DNA of 64,000 nt from Ectobius pallidus (lineage: Eukaryota > Arthropoda > Insecta > Blattodea > Ectobiidae): assembly GCA_964059195.1 (NCBI GenBank), contig CAXKWD010000009.1, forward strand, positions 147,865,890 to 147,929,889, read 5' to 3'. The notes under the pieces were generated by a model. It was not told the DNA's origin. It saw only the letters and a list, made by a program, of their open reading frames with translations, and ran no database searches. Below, piece after piece: positions 42,401 to 52,929 of this stretch (its first letter is position 1; every line of letters begins with the position of its first letter). A program made the translations under genes and the position numbers.

Positions 42401-45400
42401 ATCAAATTTTCAAGTTTTACAGGGTGTTAACAATATAAAAATAATCTATTTCAGACTTCTCTTCTTGAAGTCCCCAGAAATTTATTCCTATAATATAACA
42501 AAGGCTAACTGTTTTTTCCCAACAGGACTTCCACTACTTCCCGTTCAAGAAGCACTCCATGGTGGCAGCCTTCATAAACCTGGACGACTCCAGTCCTGAA
42601 AACGGGGGCTTGGCTGTGTACCCTGGGTCCCACAAGCTGGGGCCTCTGGAGGATGTGGGTTCGATAGAGAAAGGGGAAGCCTACCATTATGTGGATCCGG
42701 TAAGTTTAATAGTGATTGTGAGAATCTCTTTGAGGTCTGTGAGACCGCACAAAAACATAAACCACTGCTGCTCTCCAGATGTCGTCTTCACAAGTGAATC
42801 GATGTACAGAAAAAGTTTGAAGGGGAGACATACAGCTTTCGATGCTGGAAAATAGGCGACGTTTCAAATAACCATAATTTTCATAAATGCCAATATTTCT
42901 GAGTGATTCTTTTTTTCCATTTATTTGTAAATATCATATGAACAACATAATGTAGGGTCTTTGGATAATCTGCAGCATAAATATTTTTGTAAAAATAATT
43001 CATCACTTTTTTTTAAATTTTTTATATCAAAAATATTTTTTATTAAACTATTAAAGTTACATAAATGATTCTTGACACTGTTTTTCACTAAATTTTAGAC
43101 CTTTGGATTTTTTAATTTTGGATTTTTTATTTTTTATTATTGGATTTTTTAAATGTTGGATCTTTGAATTTAATTTTGGTTTTTTCCATTTTGGATTTTT
43201 TAATTTTTCAATTTCATTGAGTTGATTGTTTTCTGTGCAGTCCGTCACAGCCCCGCTACTTTCGTGACGATTTTCTTCGTAACGCAACTTTGGGTTAGCT
43301 CTCCTAGCGCGCCTAAAGAAGTTTCACTTCAAAATTCTTCTAATAGCTAATAGCATTATATTTAATTTCTTGTGTTTCAGAAAAAATACCCGCTGTCCAA
43401 CGCCACTCCAATCACCGCCAAGAAAGGTGACGTCATCGTGTTTTCTTACCTCCTGTTACACGGAAGTTACCTCAACACCTCCGAGCGCGTCAGGAGAATG
43501 TTCCTCTTGCAGGTAAGCAAAAGATAATCCTATTGCCTTTTTTAGACCTATTGCAATGGATACCATGTCATGATTTTCGAAAAATTATTTCATATCTTTA
43601 CGTTCCATGCCTCCCTAAGTACGAAACCACCGCCTGATAAAAAAAAAAAAAAAAAAATTGTGATATTTATATATGTATATATTTTTACACGCTAGCGGCC
43701 GTAATTTTGAAGATATTTGAACCAAATTGTATTATGTTATTTCTAGGCCCAATATTTTGGACAAGTTCGTTAATAAGCAAAATTAGCCCAAGGGGGTGGT
43801 CGAGGAAGGGGGTTGAAATCTTAAAACATTTATATCTCGGCCCCTATGACGTTTAGAGGGAAACTTTGTTTGAATAAATTAAAGCATTCCCTAGGGAGTT
43901 CACAGTGACACCAACGATTCGGGGGTTTTGGGGGTACGAGTCGGGGTGGGGGTTGGGGATGGAAATTAGAATTTGTTTAAACTACATCTTGTGGGGTATC
44001 GTTAAAATGCTCTTGATGAGTACTCTGCAAATCAATAACTAGTTTCTTGATAGTTCTTATATAAGGCGAGATTTGAATGTTTGAAAAAGTGCCTTGCCTC
44101 TTTTTTGCAGTTATTATTGCGGGGGGTTTGTCATGCCAAGGCTAAAGAAGAAGAGTAATACGCAGCGACAGTAAATGAAACCAAAAGCAGTCGAAATCTA
44201 CCTCAGCCTGTAGGCTTGCCTAAAGGGATTTTTTATACTATTTTTTATATAAATTTAGATGGTCATCAGCCAATTTTCCTGATTTTTGTCTTGTTTGCCT
44301 TGTTTTCCTTATTACACACAAACAACAATGCGGACTCGAACCCACAGCCTCCTTCAACTCGGCTCCGAAGCAGCATGCCCTAGCTGCCACGGCTAAGGAC
44401 ACCGGCAATACTCGCTAATAAAACAGAATTCAGAAGGCTTTGCTTTAGCCACATGCTCGATGGTTTTTAAATTAAACTAACTTGAATATTAATTTTATAA
44501 GGGACTAGCTTTGAAATTAACTTATGGAGGACCTTCGATTCTGAAACTCTAGGTCCTTATATAATATGTATTTAGAATTTGAAATGAGGAAGAACGACTT
44601 ATCACACTCCAACTATTCCCTCAGAAAACGCTAGATATAGATATAGCTTTTTACTGCTCATAGAGAATGTCGAATGTTGCATTCCGTTGCTTCTACACAT
44701 AAACATAAATTCCGGTTATATAAGATTGTGTTGTCTTTATGGAAAATTTTATTTCTTACTCTCATGTTATCATACAACCGGTTCGGGGCTGAAATAAAAA
44801 AGATATCACTTCCATACTTTCCTCCCCAAAAACCTGGGACATAATATACTGAAAATATTCCATCCCATTTTATCTTCTTTCAGATGCTAAGGGCCTATGA
44901 TAAACATCCCTATGTCTCAACTAATACAATGCCTATAGCTATGAATAACGTATCAGTGCATATGATTTTTTAAAGACTTCTTTATAGCATACTCGTTGGC
45001 ACACACTTCAAGCTGTCCCTGCAATACGACCGCTTATTCTGTACATCAAAATGTGAAGTGAGAAAATTATATTTTCCATTTCGAGGGTAGAGAAAGTTCT
45101 GTGACTACTTTATTTTCGTGGATTTTATTCTTCAAGAATTATTTTTACAAATATTACATCGATAGCATCAGAATTCGTTATAGTCCTATATTGTGTAGTG
45201 TCCAAAGTCCTATGTGAACTGTGTAAACAATACACTGTTGTCTTGACAACTGAATGGGATTTCATTTTTTCAGTATAATATTCTCACAAATTATATAAAT
45301 TTTCAAGGGAAGGACTGATTTGTTTCAATTTTAATGTTGACCACGTTACTTCCCGCCCGGGCTTAACTGGGTATGTGTGCAAAATTTCGTACAAATTGGT

Positions 45401-45468
45401 CAAGAAATGTAGATTTGTATAGGGAACATACATACATACATACATACATACATACATACATACATACA

Positions 45469-45502
<34 letters not shown>

Positions 45503-46177
45503 CATACATACATACAAACATACCCACACACTTTCGATTTTATATATTAGATAATCTTCTGAAGGTAGTTTAATTTTTTTTATAATTTTTATTTTCATCA
45601 CTAAGGATAGTAGGCTATTCATGAAAGCGACTTTGGAAGACGATTTCTTGAAGTAAACTTTCAAAGCAGAGTTTTATTTTGTATGAAGTTCTATTCCTGG
45701 ACATAACTTTCCAGAAATTGACTATGTCAATGCTCCAACCGAACGGACTTCCATGAACCGGTATCACGATGGGAGAAATGTGTTGAGAAACTTGGCGACT
45801 TTTTGAAAAATGTCCGCCGGCGTGGTCTTGTGGTTAGCGTCGCTGACTACAGATCCGTCGGCTCGGGTTCGATTCCTCGATACCTCCTCTGATTTTTCTG
45901 AGGTAGGGAGGTCTGGTAGGGGTGCACTCAGCCTCGTGATTCAAAATTGAGGAGCTACTTGATAGAGAAGTAGCGGCTCCGGTCAAGAAAACCACCATTA
46001 ACGGCCGTGGGTGATGGCATGCTGACCACATGCCTCCCAATCCTGCCATCTGCCTACGAGAGACGACGCAGAGGTCGGGTGGTAGGCCTTGTCCCTTAAG
46101 GGATGTAGCGCCACGGAGTTAGTTGATGTCCCTTCATGTGTGCATTTGTTTGTAATAGTACCTATTAAATTCTTTGT

Positions 46178-46215
<38 letters not shown>

Positions 46216-49200
46216 ATATTATATATATCATATATATGATATATATATGATATATATGAAATATATATCATATATATACGAAATATATATATATATGAAA
46301 TATATATATTTTTATTTTATTTTTATTTTTTGTGCGTTACTTTTTGATCCACCCTCGTAGTAATGACTATAGACCGTCCCAACCTTAAAAGACAGTATTG
46401 GTCTTATGCAGCGCACTGATGCCAGATCTACTCACATTACAAGGCCCGGCACATGATGTGAAAAAGCTCTTAAACCTCGTGAAAACATCGAAATTTGTTT
46501 CTTGTACATAATAATTAATGTAAATCATGCCCTGCAGATAGAACGACGGCACACCCTTCTTCCCTTATTTTCAACCCCCATGAGTAATATTTTCTCTATA
46601 GGCCCACAAATCTACATTTTCTGACCAATGTCTACAAAATGTTACACGTGTACCCTGTGGAATCAAGTAAAAATTCTACGAGACAATCATTCTCGAAAAA
46701 AAGCACCCCTTGCGAAATTTTCAATCCCTACTTTGTGATCTTTTTACTAGTCTACATTGTTTGAACGATTTTTACCAAACTTTACACACAGACCCTATAA
46801 AAACAAGAGAAAATTTAGGCGAAGTTAATTTTGGAAGAAGCCACCCTTTAAATGTTTCTACCCCTATTACACCACCAAAATTTAGATCTACATTCTTGAC
46901 GTGTTTTTAACAGACTTTGTACACAGAACGTATAGAATCAGGAGAAAATGGTAGGAAAACTAATTTTGGAACAAACCACATTTTAGATCTTTCACCCCTA
47001 TTTTGTGATATATATTTATCTACATCCTTTGACCAATTTTATCAGACTTTATACCAAGAACCTATTGATTCAAGAGAAATTTTTAACCAAAGTTTATTTG
47101 GATGAAACCACTCCTTAAATGTTGCAACCCCTATTATATAAATGTTATTTAAATCTAAATTCTCTGATCAATTTTTGCCAGACTTTACACAGAGCTAACA
47201 GAACCAGGAGAAAAACTTAGGTAAAACTAAATTTGGGGGGAAAAAAGTCCCTTAAATGTTTTAATCCCTATTAAATGACGTTTAAATCTACATTCTTTTG
47301 GCTCATTTTACGACTTGACACACAGAAAAGAAATACTAATAGGAATTTCTGTCTCTTCTTACCTCAACCCCACCCTCCATGGTCTTTAGAAGTAATAGGG
47401 TCCTTGAGTGTGACAAGTTGTGCTTTCTCTAGGGCCTAAATTTTGAAAATTAAAGGGGCTTCCTCCAAAATTGACTTCGAAGTACAAGTAAAATACAAAA
47501 CCAGGTGACGCCGGGTCCTTTAAGCTAATAATTTATAAATGTTAAATTTAATATTAAATTTCATTTCGATAATATTATTTTTCATCATTATTATTATTAT
47601 CATTATTATTATTATTATTGATATTATTATTACTATTATTGTGTTATAATTTTCAAGAATATAATTATAAAGGGAAGTAATAGTTAAAATACATTACATG
47701 CCTTTAGGCCTGTTCACTATCCTCAGGGAGTAGTAATATTCCTTCTCAGAGGGCCTTTCGTTTTTTCTTTTCTTATTCTATACAGTAAACCATATATGGG
47801 CAACGCCCGGCCCGCGGGCCGGATGTGGCCCGCCCCGACTTTTGATCTGGCCCTCGAAACATTTTAAAATCGCGCTCGAAAAAGTAAATATTTTCTGTTC
47901 TCGCCAACAAGAGAGTGAGAGGGGGGGGGGGGAAACAAAAGCCTGAACTGCGAGGGTATTCCTGCCGGTCAGCGCTAGAAAAATGCTGCAATAGGCCTAA
48001 ATCAAAGTATCGAACCAGACTAACAGATGAAAATTTTGAAAATACTCTGCGCTTGTGTATTAGTGGGATTGATGTCAACATTGATTATCTTGTTTCTCAA
48101 GTTCAAGCTCAAGCTTCTCATTAATTTCTGCTGATTGTAAGTAAATACCTAATCAATTCTATATTGCTCTCATTCATGTAACTTTAGTATTATACTTTAT
48201 AAATACAAAAAACCGTATCATGATTACTTTTTTCAACTACCTATTATCTACGGCCCGCGACTTCATACATATCGTAAAGTTTAGCCCGCATCTTTCCAAA
48301 GGTTGCCCATACCTGCAGTAAACTTTCTGGACACCCGGTAGCTTCTGCTATCTCTTTAATTGCCTGGGTAACGTTCATTTTCTTCAAGAAATAATTAAGT
48401 ATATTTAATACTATAATTCGCTCTTTACTGCGCAATTTGTAAACACTAAGATTTCTAGTTCCTCTATTCATAATTAATATAAAATATTAATTAATATAAA
48501 ATTTAATTTTAAAAAACACAAGAACCACTTCACATCAAAGTTAAACTTCACTACACAGCTACTATATAACAATGAGCTCTGAAGAAGACACGATAGTCTT
48601 AGAAACATCTGAGTACACAAAATCTCAAAGCAACCAAGTCATGAGCGCGAGAATGCTGAGCTCGGGAAAACTGTGATAATTTATTAATGCTACATGATAG
48701 AGAGTTCTGGTTTGTTTTAAATACTTTTTCAGACATCTATAAACATTTCTTCTCGCTTAGTCACCAACGTAAAGTCAATACCAAAGTATGTTACTCACTA
48801 CCTAACTTTTCTGTGTTGCCGTCCGAGAATTTTCAGGTAGCACTTAATAAAAAAATATATAGCTTTCTTCTTATGTAAAATTTATTGCCGACGGAAAGGG
48901 AGTACTTTCTTTCACCATCAGGCAGTCCAAGAAAAAAATCTTGACTTGTTTTGATTATTAGTTTTCTGTCTATCGCGTGATAAGTTATTAATGTGCAAAA
49001 ATATTGACTTCCGCCAAAATAACGTAATTATGAAAAATAGGCCTCATATTAATTATTTATGGCTTTACAATTGACATCATTAGAAAGGGCGGAAAATTCC
49101 CTATCAGACCACGCAATCACATTATTACATTTATCACTTTGGAAAATGGCAACATTGTCGGGATAGAAAAGGACGAAGCTAATTGCAGAACGTACGAGTG

Positions 49201-52200
49201 CAAGTGAGATGCAAATACTACATTTAACTCAATACTGTCTTTTAAGGCTGGGACGATCTATAGACCTGGGATTTTAGGCTCTAAAAAACTTGATTTTAGG
49301 CACCTAAAATAGGCTTTTGAAACATTAAATAGGCTTTTAAACTAGAAAATAGGCACTTAAAATATGCTTCAAAATGTGTAAATAGACAGAAAATAGACTT
49401 TACAATATTACAACATAGACTTAAACTATAACGTGATATTTTTATTACTGTTAGAAATAACTGCAAAATTAAGACAGAATTAAAAATACATTTATCAAAA
49501 CCAGTTAAGGATCATTATAAAAATTAGATCACTACAGGCCTTGGATTTCAATAACGGCCAGCTCATGGCCTGCAGGTATTAGAGTGTCGTGTGGTCAACA
49601 CACTGGTGACTTGACACAGTATATCCCTTCTTACTGCATGCTCCTTGTTCTTTTGTTCTCCCCCTCCCCCGTCAATCAATATTCCTTTGGCAACAATTGT
49701 TTGGGAAAATCAAGTTTTTGTGAAAAACCGACCCTTTGCTGTTCTGCTCTTCATTCAAGGATGTCCATCCATGATTGTAAAAATTACACCAATTTAATTT
49801 CATTTTAAATGTACAAAATAGGCATTTTAGGCACTAAATTAGTAAAATAGGCTCTAAAGGTCCAAATAGGCATTTTAGGGCACTATAAAACTCTATAAAT
49901 GTAAGTGATTTATCATGAAACGTCCACATATTTAAAAATTTTCATGTTATTTCATAAGGAACAAAATAGGCATTTGCCTTAAAATCCCAGGTCTAGACTA
50001 ATGACTAACATTGACGAGGATCGCTTTACAATGACCCCATATTTCAGAAAGCTCAAAACGCAATATAGAACCCCGGAGTTTTCAAAGTCTGTGGACAAAC
50101 AGAGTCACATTGATGTGCATGGGGGACATAAAGTCACGTAACAGTTGTGTTTATTGTAAGGTCGGCCGATATCTATGAACTTTGTAGTGTGATAACGGTA
50201 TCTAGTGTTGATGTGTCCTTGTTTACACGACACTAGTAATTAGATATTTGTGACAAAAACATATCATTTCGCTATTGCTAATGATGTAAGCATGAAATTA
50301 AAAGATGGGAAAAAAAAGAGTGTGTGGAACGCCACGCGACAGAAGTAAAACTTTATTTTATTTTTTTATTTTTTCAATTAGTGATTATTGGATTTTTTCA
50401 ATTTTGCATTGTTGGACTTTATAATATTGGGTTTTTGGACTTTTTAAATTTTGGATTTTGGACTTTTTAGTTTTGGATCTTTGAATTTTTAATTTTGGAT
50501 TTTTTCAAATTTTCGATCTTTGAATTGTTTATTTTTGGATTTATTAAATTTTTTATTTTTTTAATTTTTAATTTTATTGTTTATTAAATTTTAGATTTTT
50601 AGATGTTATAATTTTTAATTTTGTTTTTTTTTAATTTTGGAAATTTGTATTTTTTAATTTTGGATTTGCGCGGTAATGAACCTCCGGGTTCCATAAAATA
50701 GATAATATACCTTTAGATTGCTTAGGAATTGTCTATTGCCATTGAGGAAGTAAGGTCTGAAAAATTTCATTTGATTACTCCTAATCATTGAGTTGATTGT
50801 TTTCTGTGCAGTCCGCACCGAAACAAGTCGGTTTTAGTGTGACTGATTGTGACTGAGTCCGCCGGCGTATTCTTGTGGTTAGCATCGCTGACTACAGATC
50901 CGTCGGCCCGGGTTCGATTCCCGGTACCTCCTCGCATTTTTCGGAGGTAGGGAGGTCTGGTAGGGGTGCACTCAGCCTCGTGATTCAAATTTGAGGAGCT
51001 ACTTGATAGAGAAGTAGCGGCTCCGGTCAAGAAAACCACCATTAACGGCCGTGGGTGTCGGCATGCTGACCACATGCCCCCCAATCCTGCCATCTACCTA
51101 CGGGGGATGACGCAGCGGTCGGGTGGTAGGCCAAGTCCCTCAAGGGATGTAGCGCCACGGAGTTTAGTTTAGATTGTGACTGATTTCGTGACGGTTTTAG
51201 TGTGACTGATTTTCCAGATTTACTCTCTACCGCCACTAAAGAAGTTTTACTTCAAAAATCCTTAGAATGCAGGCAAATGCTCCTTTAATTCAGTGTCATA
51301 ATAAACAGGGCCCGGATTCTAATGACATGTCATCTTTTTATTGATGCTGCATAGACATTGCCAACTTGTAGATAAATCCTAATCATGGCCTCTAGATTAT
51401 AGAAATGCATTTTATTAGGTCATTTTTTGTCGCCATTCTTTGTGTCACATCCCCAAAAGATACCTAACTCGAATATAAAATGTTGTTTTCATACGATTTT
51501 CGTTCTGTTTTTGGGACCTTAATACGTGTATTTATGTTAAAAACTCAACTTCGAATTAGGGGGTCAAACAGAATACTTCCTCTACTTATATACCTATGTT
51601 ATGGGCAGAGGAAGTAAAAACACCTAAGCCATTTCCTCATTATTTAATTTGTCAAAGTCCCGTGTCATTTAATTCCAAAGTTACCTGTGAACACTGCCAA
51701 CAATACAATGTTGTTGATTTGGATTTGATAATTCTGTGTTAAAAGGTATTAAGTATCCTCAAAAACATTTTATTTTTGGCAGTTAAAATCAACATTTTTC
51801 GAAATCCTTTCTTAGTGAGCACTTACATTATGAAACGAAGGTAATGTCAAAATTCTCTACGTATTATAGTTTAGGCTCTACGTTGATTCTCTGTCTGTCA
51901 GTCAGTCAGTCAGTCAGGACAAAGCCTCTTATATACAGAGTGTTAATAAATAATACCGAAATATTTTACCTGTATATAGAGGGGACTTAGACAAACAACT
52001 TTTATTAGGAGATTTTTGCTCTATGACGTAAAATGTGTATGCTACAGGGCATTAAAGTCATTATAATTAGGTGCCCATAAATCAATGATTACACGAAATA
52101 GGGTTAAAATGTTCATTACATTGACTTCATGGCTTCCTAGTGATTGATAAAAACCTGACTCTTAATCAGTCGTCAATAGCTATATCATAATTTAGTGTTT

Positions 52201-52784
52201 ACATAATCTGCAAAATTTACAGACTAATTACATGACTGGTCGCCACTGCATTAGTCTTTTTTCTTTATTCATAACTACTGACTACAGTGTTAACAGCGAA
52301 GTTCCTTTGTTTCCCATCATTTCAAGTATTAGAAGTAAGTGGCGGCCATGCTCTGGGAGATTTTATGCTGTAACAGGAAAAATTGAATCCATAGAGCAAA
52401 AATCTCCTAATAAAAGTTGCTTGTCTATGTCCCCTCCATACACAGGTAAAATATTTCGGTGTTATTCATTAACACCCTGTATAGAGAGATTAAAAACTCA
52501 ATTTTGAATTTCAAAAGGGAAGACGATACTTCCTGTACCCATAGTGTCCATGGTACGGATAGACCTAAGCCATTTCCTCCTCCTGTTACTTGTAGAATGA
52601 GGGTTACGAGATGTTAAACTCTGAAATGGGCGCAAATAAAAATGACCCTTGTTGTTTGTTGCAGCTGATGAATGCTGAAGATGACCCCGTCCAGGATGTG
52701 CACAAGTCTCCTGCGCAGGGCATGGTGTTGCGCGGACGCAATGTGCGCAGAGACGCCTCCATGGCTAACCGCTTCGTCGCCTGA
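39301..52784 (+). CDS. PhyH-family Fe(II)/2-oxoglutarate dioxygenase, copy A, complete gene (264 aa)
   Basis: Exons are 39301-39495, 40196-40369, 42526-42699, 43381-43512 and 52665-52784. All introns are phase 0 with GT-AG ends. The enzyme should use Fe(II), O2 and 2-oxoglutarate to hydroxylate a small substrate, which the sequence does not reveal. The iron ligands are H122 and D124 (MHQ|DFHY, split between exons 2 and 3) and H208 (LLLHGSY); R219 or R220 is placed to bind 2-oxoglutarate. PENGGLAVYPGSHKLGP is the family signature between them. No signal peptide is seen, so it is likely cytosolic. It resembles arthropod proteins annotated as PhyH-domain or hypophosphite-dioxygenase-like. A second gene follows in tandem. 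A splice acceptor just before the ATG suggests a 5' UTR intron. AATAAA is at 52832-52837. Confidence 0.92.
39538..40149 (+). mobile_element. Helitron family A forming most of intron 1, copy A
   Basis: The 5' TC end is missing (it begins within AAGTGTGTCTGTCTG). The 3' end is intact: CGCGGGCGAAGCCGCGGGC, then ACTTGCTAA before a T. It contains an extra block (about 39835-39930) also seen at 2540-2660. Confidence 0.82.
40196..40369 (+). CDS. Dioxygenase copy A, exon 2 (aa 66-123)
   Basis: The acceptor is GGTTTCAG and the donor CAG|GTAAGC. It encodes NLLDAMEDIMDTPNILLHHT and ends with LMHQ, placing the first iron-binding histidine two residues before the junction. Confidence 0.9.
40436..40560 (+). 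repeat. MITE-like terminus in intron 2
   Basis: ACCGTATTTTACGGACCAAA and GACCATAAGACGCACC repeat a GGACC.TAAGACGC unit, as in the ends of a widespread animal MITE type. The other end was not found. Confidence 0.45.
40830..41567 (-). mobile_element. Fold-back element (family of 51936-52479) interrupted by a SINE
   Basis: ACTTTTATTAGGAGATTTTT at the left and ATCTTTTAATAAAAGTTGCC near the right are the inverted arms. The core is interrupted at about 40930-41180 by the S1 SINE. The left outermost part is truncated. Confidence 0.7.
40940..41110 (-). repeat. tRNA-derived SINE, family S1, well-preserved cloverleaf
   Basis: On the minus strand, CTCCGGCTTAGCTCAGTTGG begins a tRNA-like fold. Acceptor arms CTCCGGC/GCCGGAG, D stem GCTC/GAGC, anticodon stem TTGGC/GCCAA and T arm CTGGG/CCCAG are all paired. 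C instead of T at position 33, and shared flanks with copies at 52930 and 54056, argue for a SINE rather than a working tRNA. Confidence 0.8.
41649..42370. mobile_element. hAT element in intron 2, copy A (722 bp)
   Basis: The termini are TAGACTTCGGATTTTAGGT and, from the right, TAGACTTCGGACTTTTAGGT. ATTATTAT flanks it on both sides (41641-41648, 42371-42378). No transposase motif is legible. Confidence 0.85.
42526..42699 (+). CDS. Dioxygenase copy A, exon 3 (aa 124-181)
   Basis: The acceptor is TTCCCAACAG and the donor CCG|GTAAGT. It opens with D124, the iron-binding aspartate (DFHYFPFKKHSMVAAFINLD), and includes SPENGGLAVYPGSHKLGP. The region GSIEKGEAYHYVDP differs most from copy B. Confidence 0.92.
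42827..43060 (+). mobile_element. Fragment of the 55553-57062 fold-back family
   Basis: ACATACAGCTTTCGATG and CATATGAACAACATAATGTA match the arm of the larger palindrome. Confidence 0.6.
43080..43330 (+). repeat. T-rich GGATTTTT minisatellite element, copy 2
   Basis: A short T-rich part (about 130 bp) is followed by the tail GTGCAGTCCGTCACAGCCCC, ending AAAGAAGTTTCACTTCAAAA. The head is missing. Confidence 0.65.
43381..43512 (+). CDS. Dioxygenase copy A, exon 4 (aa 182-225)
   Basis: The acceptor is TTGTGTTTCAG and the donor CAG|GTAAGC. It encodes AKKGDVIVFSYLLLHGSYLN with the distal iron ligand H208, then the RVRRMFLLQ segment that should anchor 2-oxoglutarate. Confidence 0.92.
43780..44235 (-). 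repeat. Unnamed interspersed repeat, copy 2
   Basis: Reverse-complement relative of 31790-32236, sharing end points CTTGGGC...AAAGGGAT. Confidence 0.7.
44262..44410 (-). repeat. tRNA-derived SINE, family S8
   Basis: On the minus strand, TTAGCCGTGGCAGCTAGGGC precedes GCTGTGGGTTCGAGTCCGC (B box) and a tail ending in ATGGTCATC... Confidence 0.6.
44505..44880 (-). mobile_element. Helitron family B fragment, reverse strand
   Basis: It begins CTAG (reverse end) and matches the family B 3' half (AGAACGACTTATCACACTCC, AACCTGGGAC-like parts). The terminal hairpin is deleted. Confidence 0.65.
44881..45283. other. Unassigned sequence in intron 4, copy A
   Basis: Nothing recognised. Confidence 0.3.
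45284..45552 (-). mobile_element. Helitron-like 5' fragment with (ACAT)n microsatellite
   Basis: Read on the minus strand it starts TCTAATATATAAAATCGAAA, a Helitron-type 5' end. It then enters about 100 bp of TATG/ACAT repeats at 45427-45527. Confidence 0.55.
45814..46130 (+). repeat. tRNA-derived SINE, family S2, copy 1
   Basis: CCGGCGTGGTCTTGTGGTTA (A box) and GGCTCGGGTTCGATTCC (B box) are followed by a body of about 240 bp ending AGCGCCACGGAGTT. The second copy is at 50857-51171. Confidence 0.82.
46170..46330. repeat. (AT)n-rich low-complexity block
   Basis: ATATATAT runs with short palindromes (ATATCATATATATGATAT). Confidence 0.8.
46339..46368 (-). mobile_element. Mariner terminus remnant
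   Basis: The minus strand reads TACGAGGGTGGATCAAAAAG, a mariner-like end. No coding is attached. Confidence 0.45.
46380..47528 (+). mobile_element. Helitron-like region with degenerate tandem units of about 140 bp
   Basis: About five diverged units (46615-47340) each contain a TTGACCAATTTT-like, CAGACTTTACACA-like, GAGAAAATTTAGG-like and AACCCCTATT-like block in order. The right end ACCAGGTGACGCCGGGTCCT, then TTAAGCTAA before a T, is a family B Helitron terminus. The left end is not defined. Confidence 0.65.
47575..47640. repeat. (ATT)n microsatellite
   Basis: Imperfect ATTATTATT run. Confidence 0.85.
47700..48471 (-). pseudogene. Transposase N-terminal helix-turn-helix ORF, split by a hAT
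   Basis: From 48471 the minus-strand frame reads KLRSKERIIVLNILNYFLKK, then TQAIKEIAEATGCPESLL, an HTH of a DDE-type transposase. It is then interrupted by the hAT at 47791-48315. Beyond it the frame resumes as YRIRKEKTKGPLRRNITTP before a stop. The catalytic domain is absent. Confidence 0.6.
47791..48315. mobile_element. Charlie-like hAT element (525 bp)
   Basis: The termini are CATATATGGGCAACGCCCGG and, from the right, CAGGTATGGGCAACC, with internal GGCCCGCGGGCC next to the left end as in Charlie-type hATs. An exact CAGTAAAC duplication is at 47783-47790 and 48316-48323. Confidence 0.88.
48472..49260. other. Unassigned sequence in intron 4, copy A
   Basis: Nothing recognised beyond AT-rich sequence. 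Confidence 0.3.
49261..49995. mobile_element. hAT-type element (735 bp)
   Basis: The termini are TAGACCTGGGATTTTAGGC and, from the right, TAGACCTGGGATTTTAAGGC. The flanks ACGATCTA and GACTAATG do not match, so the duplication is lost or the site was altered. Confidence 0.7.
49996..50309. other. Unassigned sequence
   Basis: Nothing recognised. Confidence 0.3.
50310..51255 (+). repeat. T-rich GGATTTTT minisatellite element, copy 3, with two insertions
   Basis: The head is GTGTGTGGAACGCCACGCGA, followed by 300 bp of GGATTTTT-like units. A YGCETW-type LINE 3' end is at about 50670-50785, then GTTTTCTGTGCAGTCCG, the S2 SINE at 50857-51171, and the end CTAAAGAAGTTTTACTTCAA. Confidence 0.7.
50857..51171 (+). 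repeat. tRNA-derived SINE, family S2, copy 2
   Basis: Exact 12-bp target duplication GATTGTGACTGA at 50845-50856 and 51172-51183. A and B boxes are as in copy 1 (GGCCCGGGTTCGATTCCCGG). Confidence 0.9.
51256..51752. other. Unassigned sequence
   Basis: Nothing recognised. Confidence 0.3.
51753..52495 (-). mobile_element. Helitron family B 5' part, reverse strand, interrupted at its end
   Basis: CATTATGAAACGAAGGTAAT, then TCAGTCAGTCAGTCAGGAC match the family B start read backwards. The insertion at 51936-52479 splits its TATATATAGAGAGATT terminus. Confidence 0.75.
51936..52479. mobile_element. Fold-back Tc1/mariner-like element (544 bp, arms of about 90 bp)
   Basis: The left end CAGAGTGTTAATAAATAATA and right end (inward) CAGGGTGTTAATGAATAACA begin long arms. 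TA or TATA flanks both sides. It is inserted inside a Helitron. Confidence 0.82.
52665..52784 (+). CDS. Dioxygenase copy A, exon 5 (aa 226-264)
   Basis: The acceptor is TGTTTGTTGCAG. It encodes LMNAEDDPVQDVHKSPAQGM and ends MANRFVA before TGA at 52782-52784. It is separated from exon 4 by 9152 bp of nested repeats. Confidence 0.92.
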   Translation: MMNAEDDPVQDVHKSPAQGMVLRGRNVRRDASMANRFVA

Positions 52785-52831
52785 AACCATTTGCCTATTT
52801 ATATATGTTGTATGATTAATCATATTGTGAT

Positions 52832-52837
52832 AATAAA
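52832..52837 (+). terminator. Polyadenylation signal, dioxygenase copy A
   Basis: AATAAA, 48 bp after the stop codon, followed by a T/G-rich stretch. Confidence 0.65.
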
Positions 52838-52929
52838 TTTAGTATGTGCTTTTCTCAAATCCTCTCTTCAATTTCTTCTTCAGCACCACATTTCCACATT
52901 GAGAGGGGGGCTGAGGGGGCTACATTGTC

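Noticed and set aside
45284..45664. 126-codon ORF with YVCM repeats
   Set aside because: It is translation of the (ACAT)n microsatellite.
45834..51236. ORFs reading MAGLGGMWSACHHPRPLMV and relatives at two sites
   Set aside because: They are antisense readings of the S2 SINE, repeated because the SINE is repeated.
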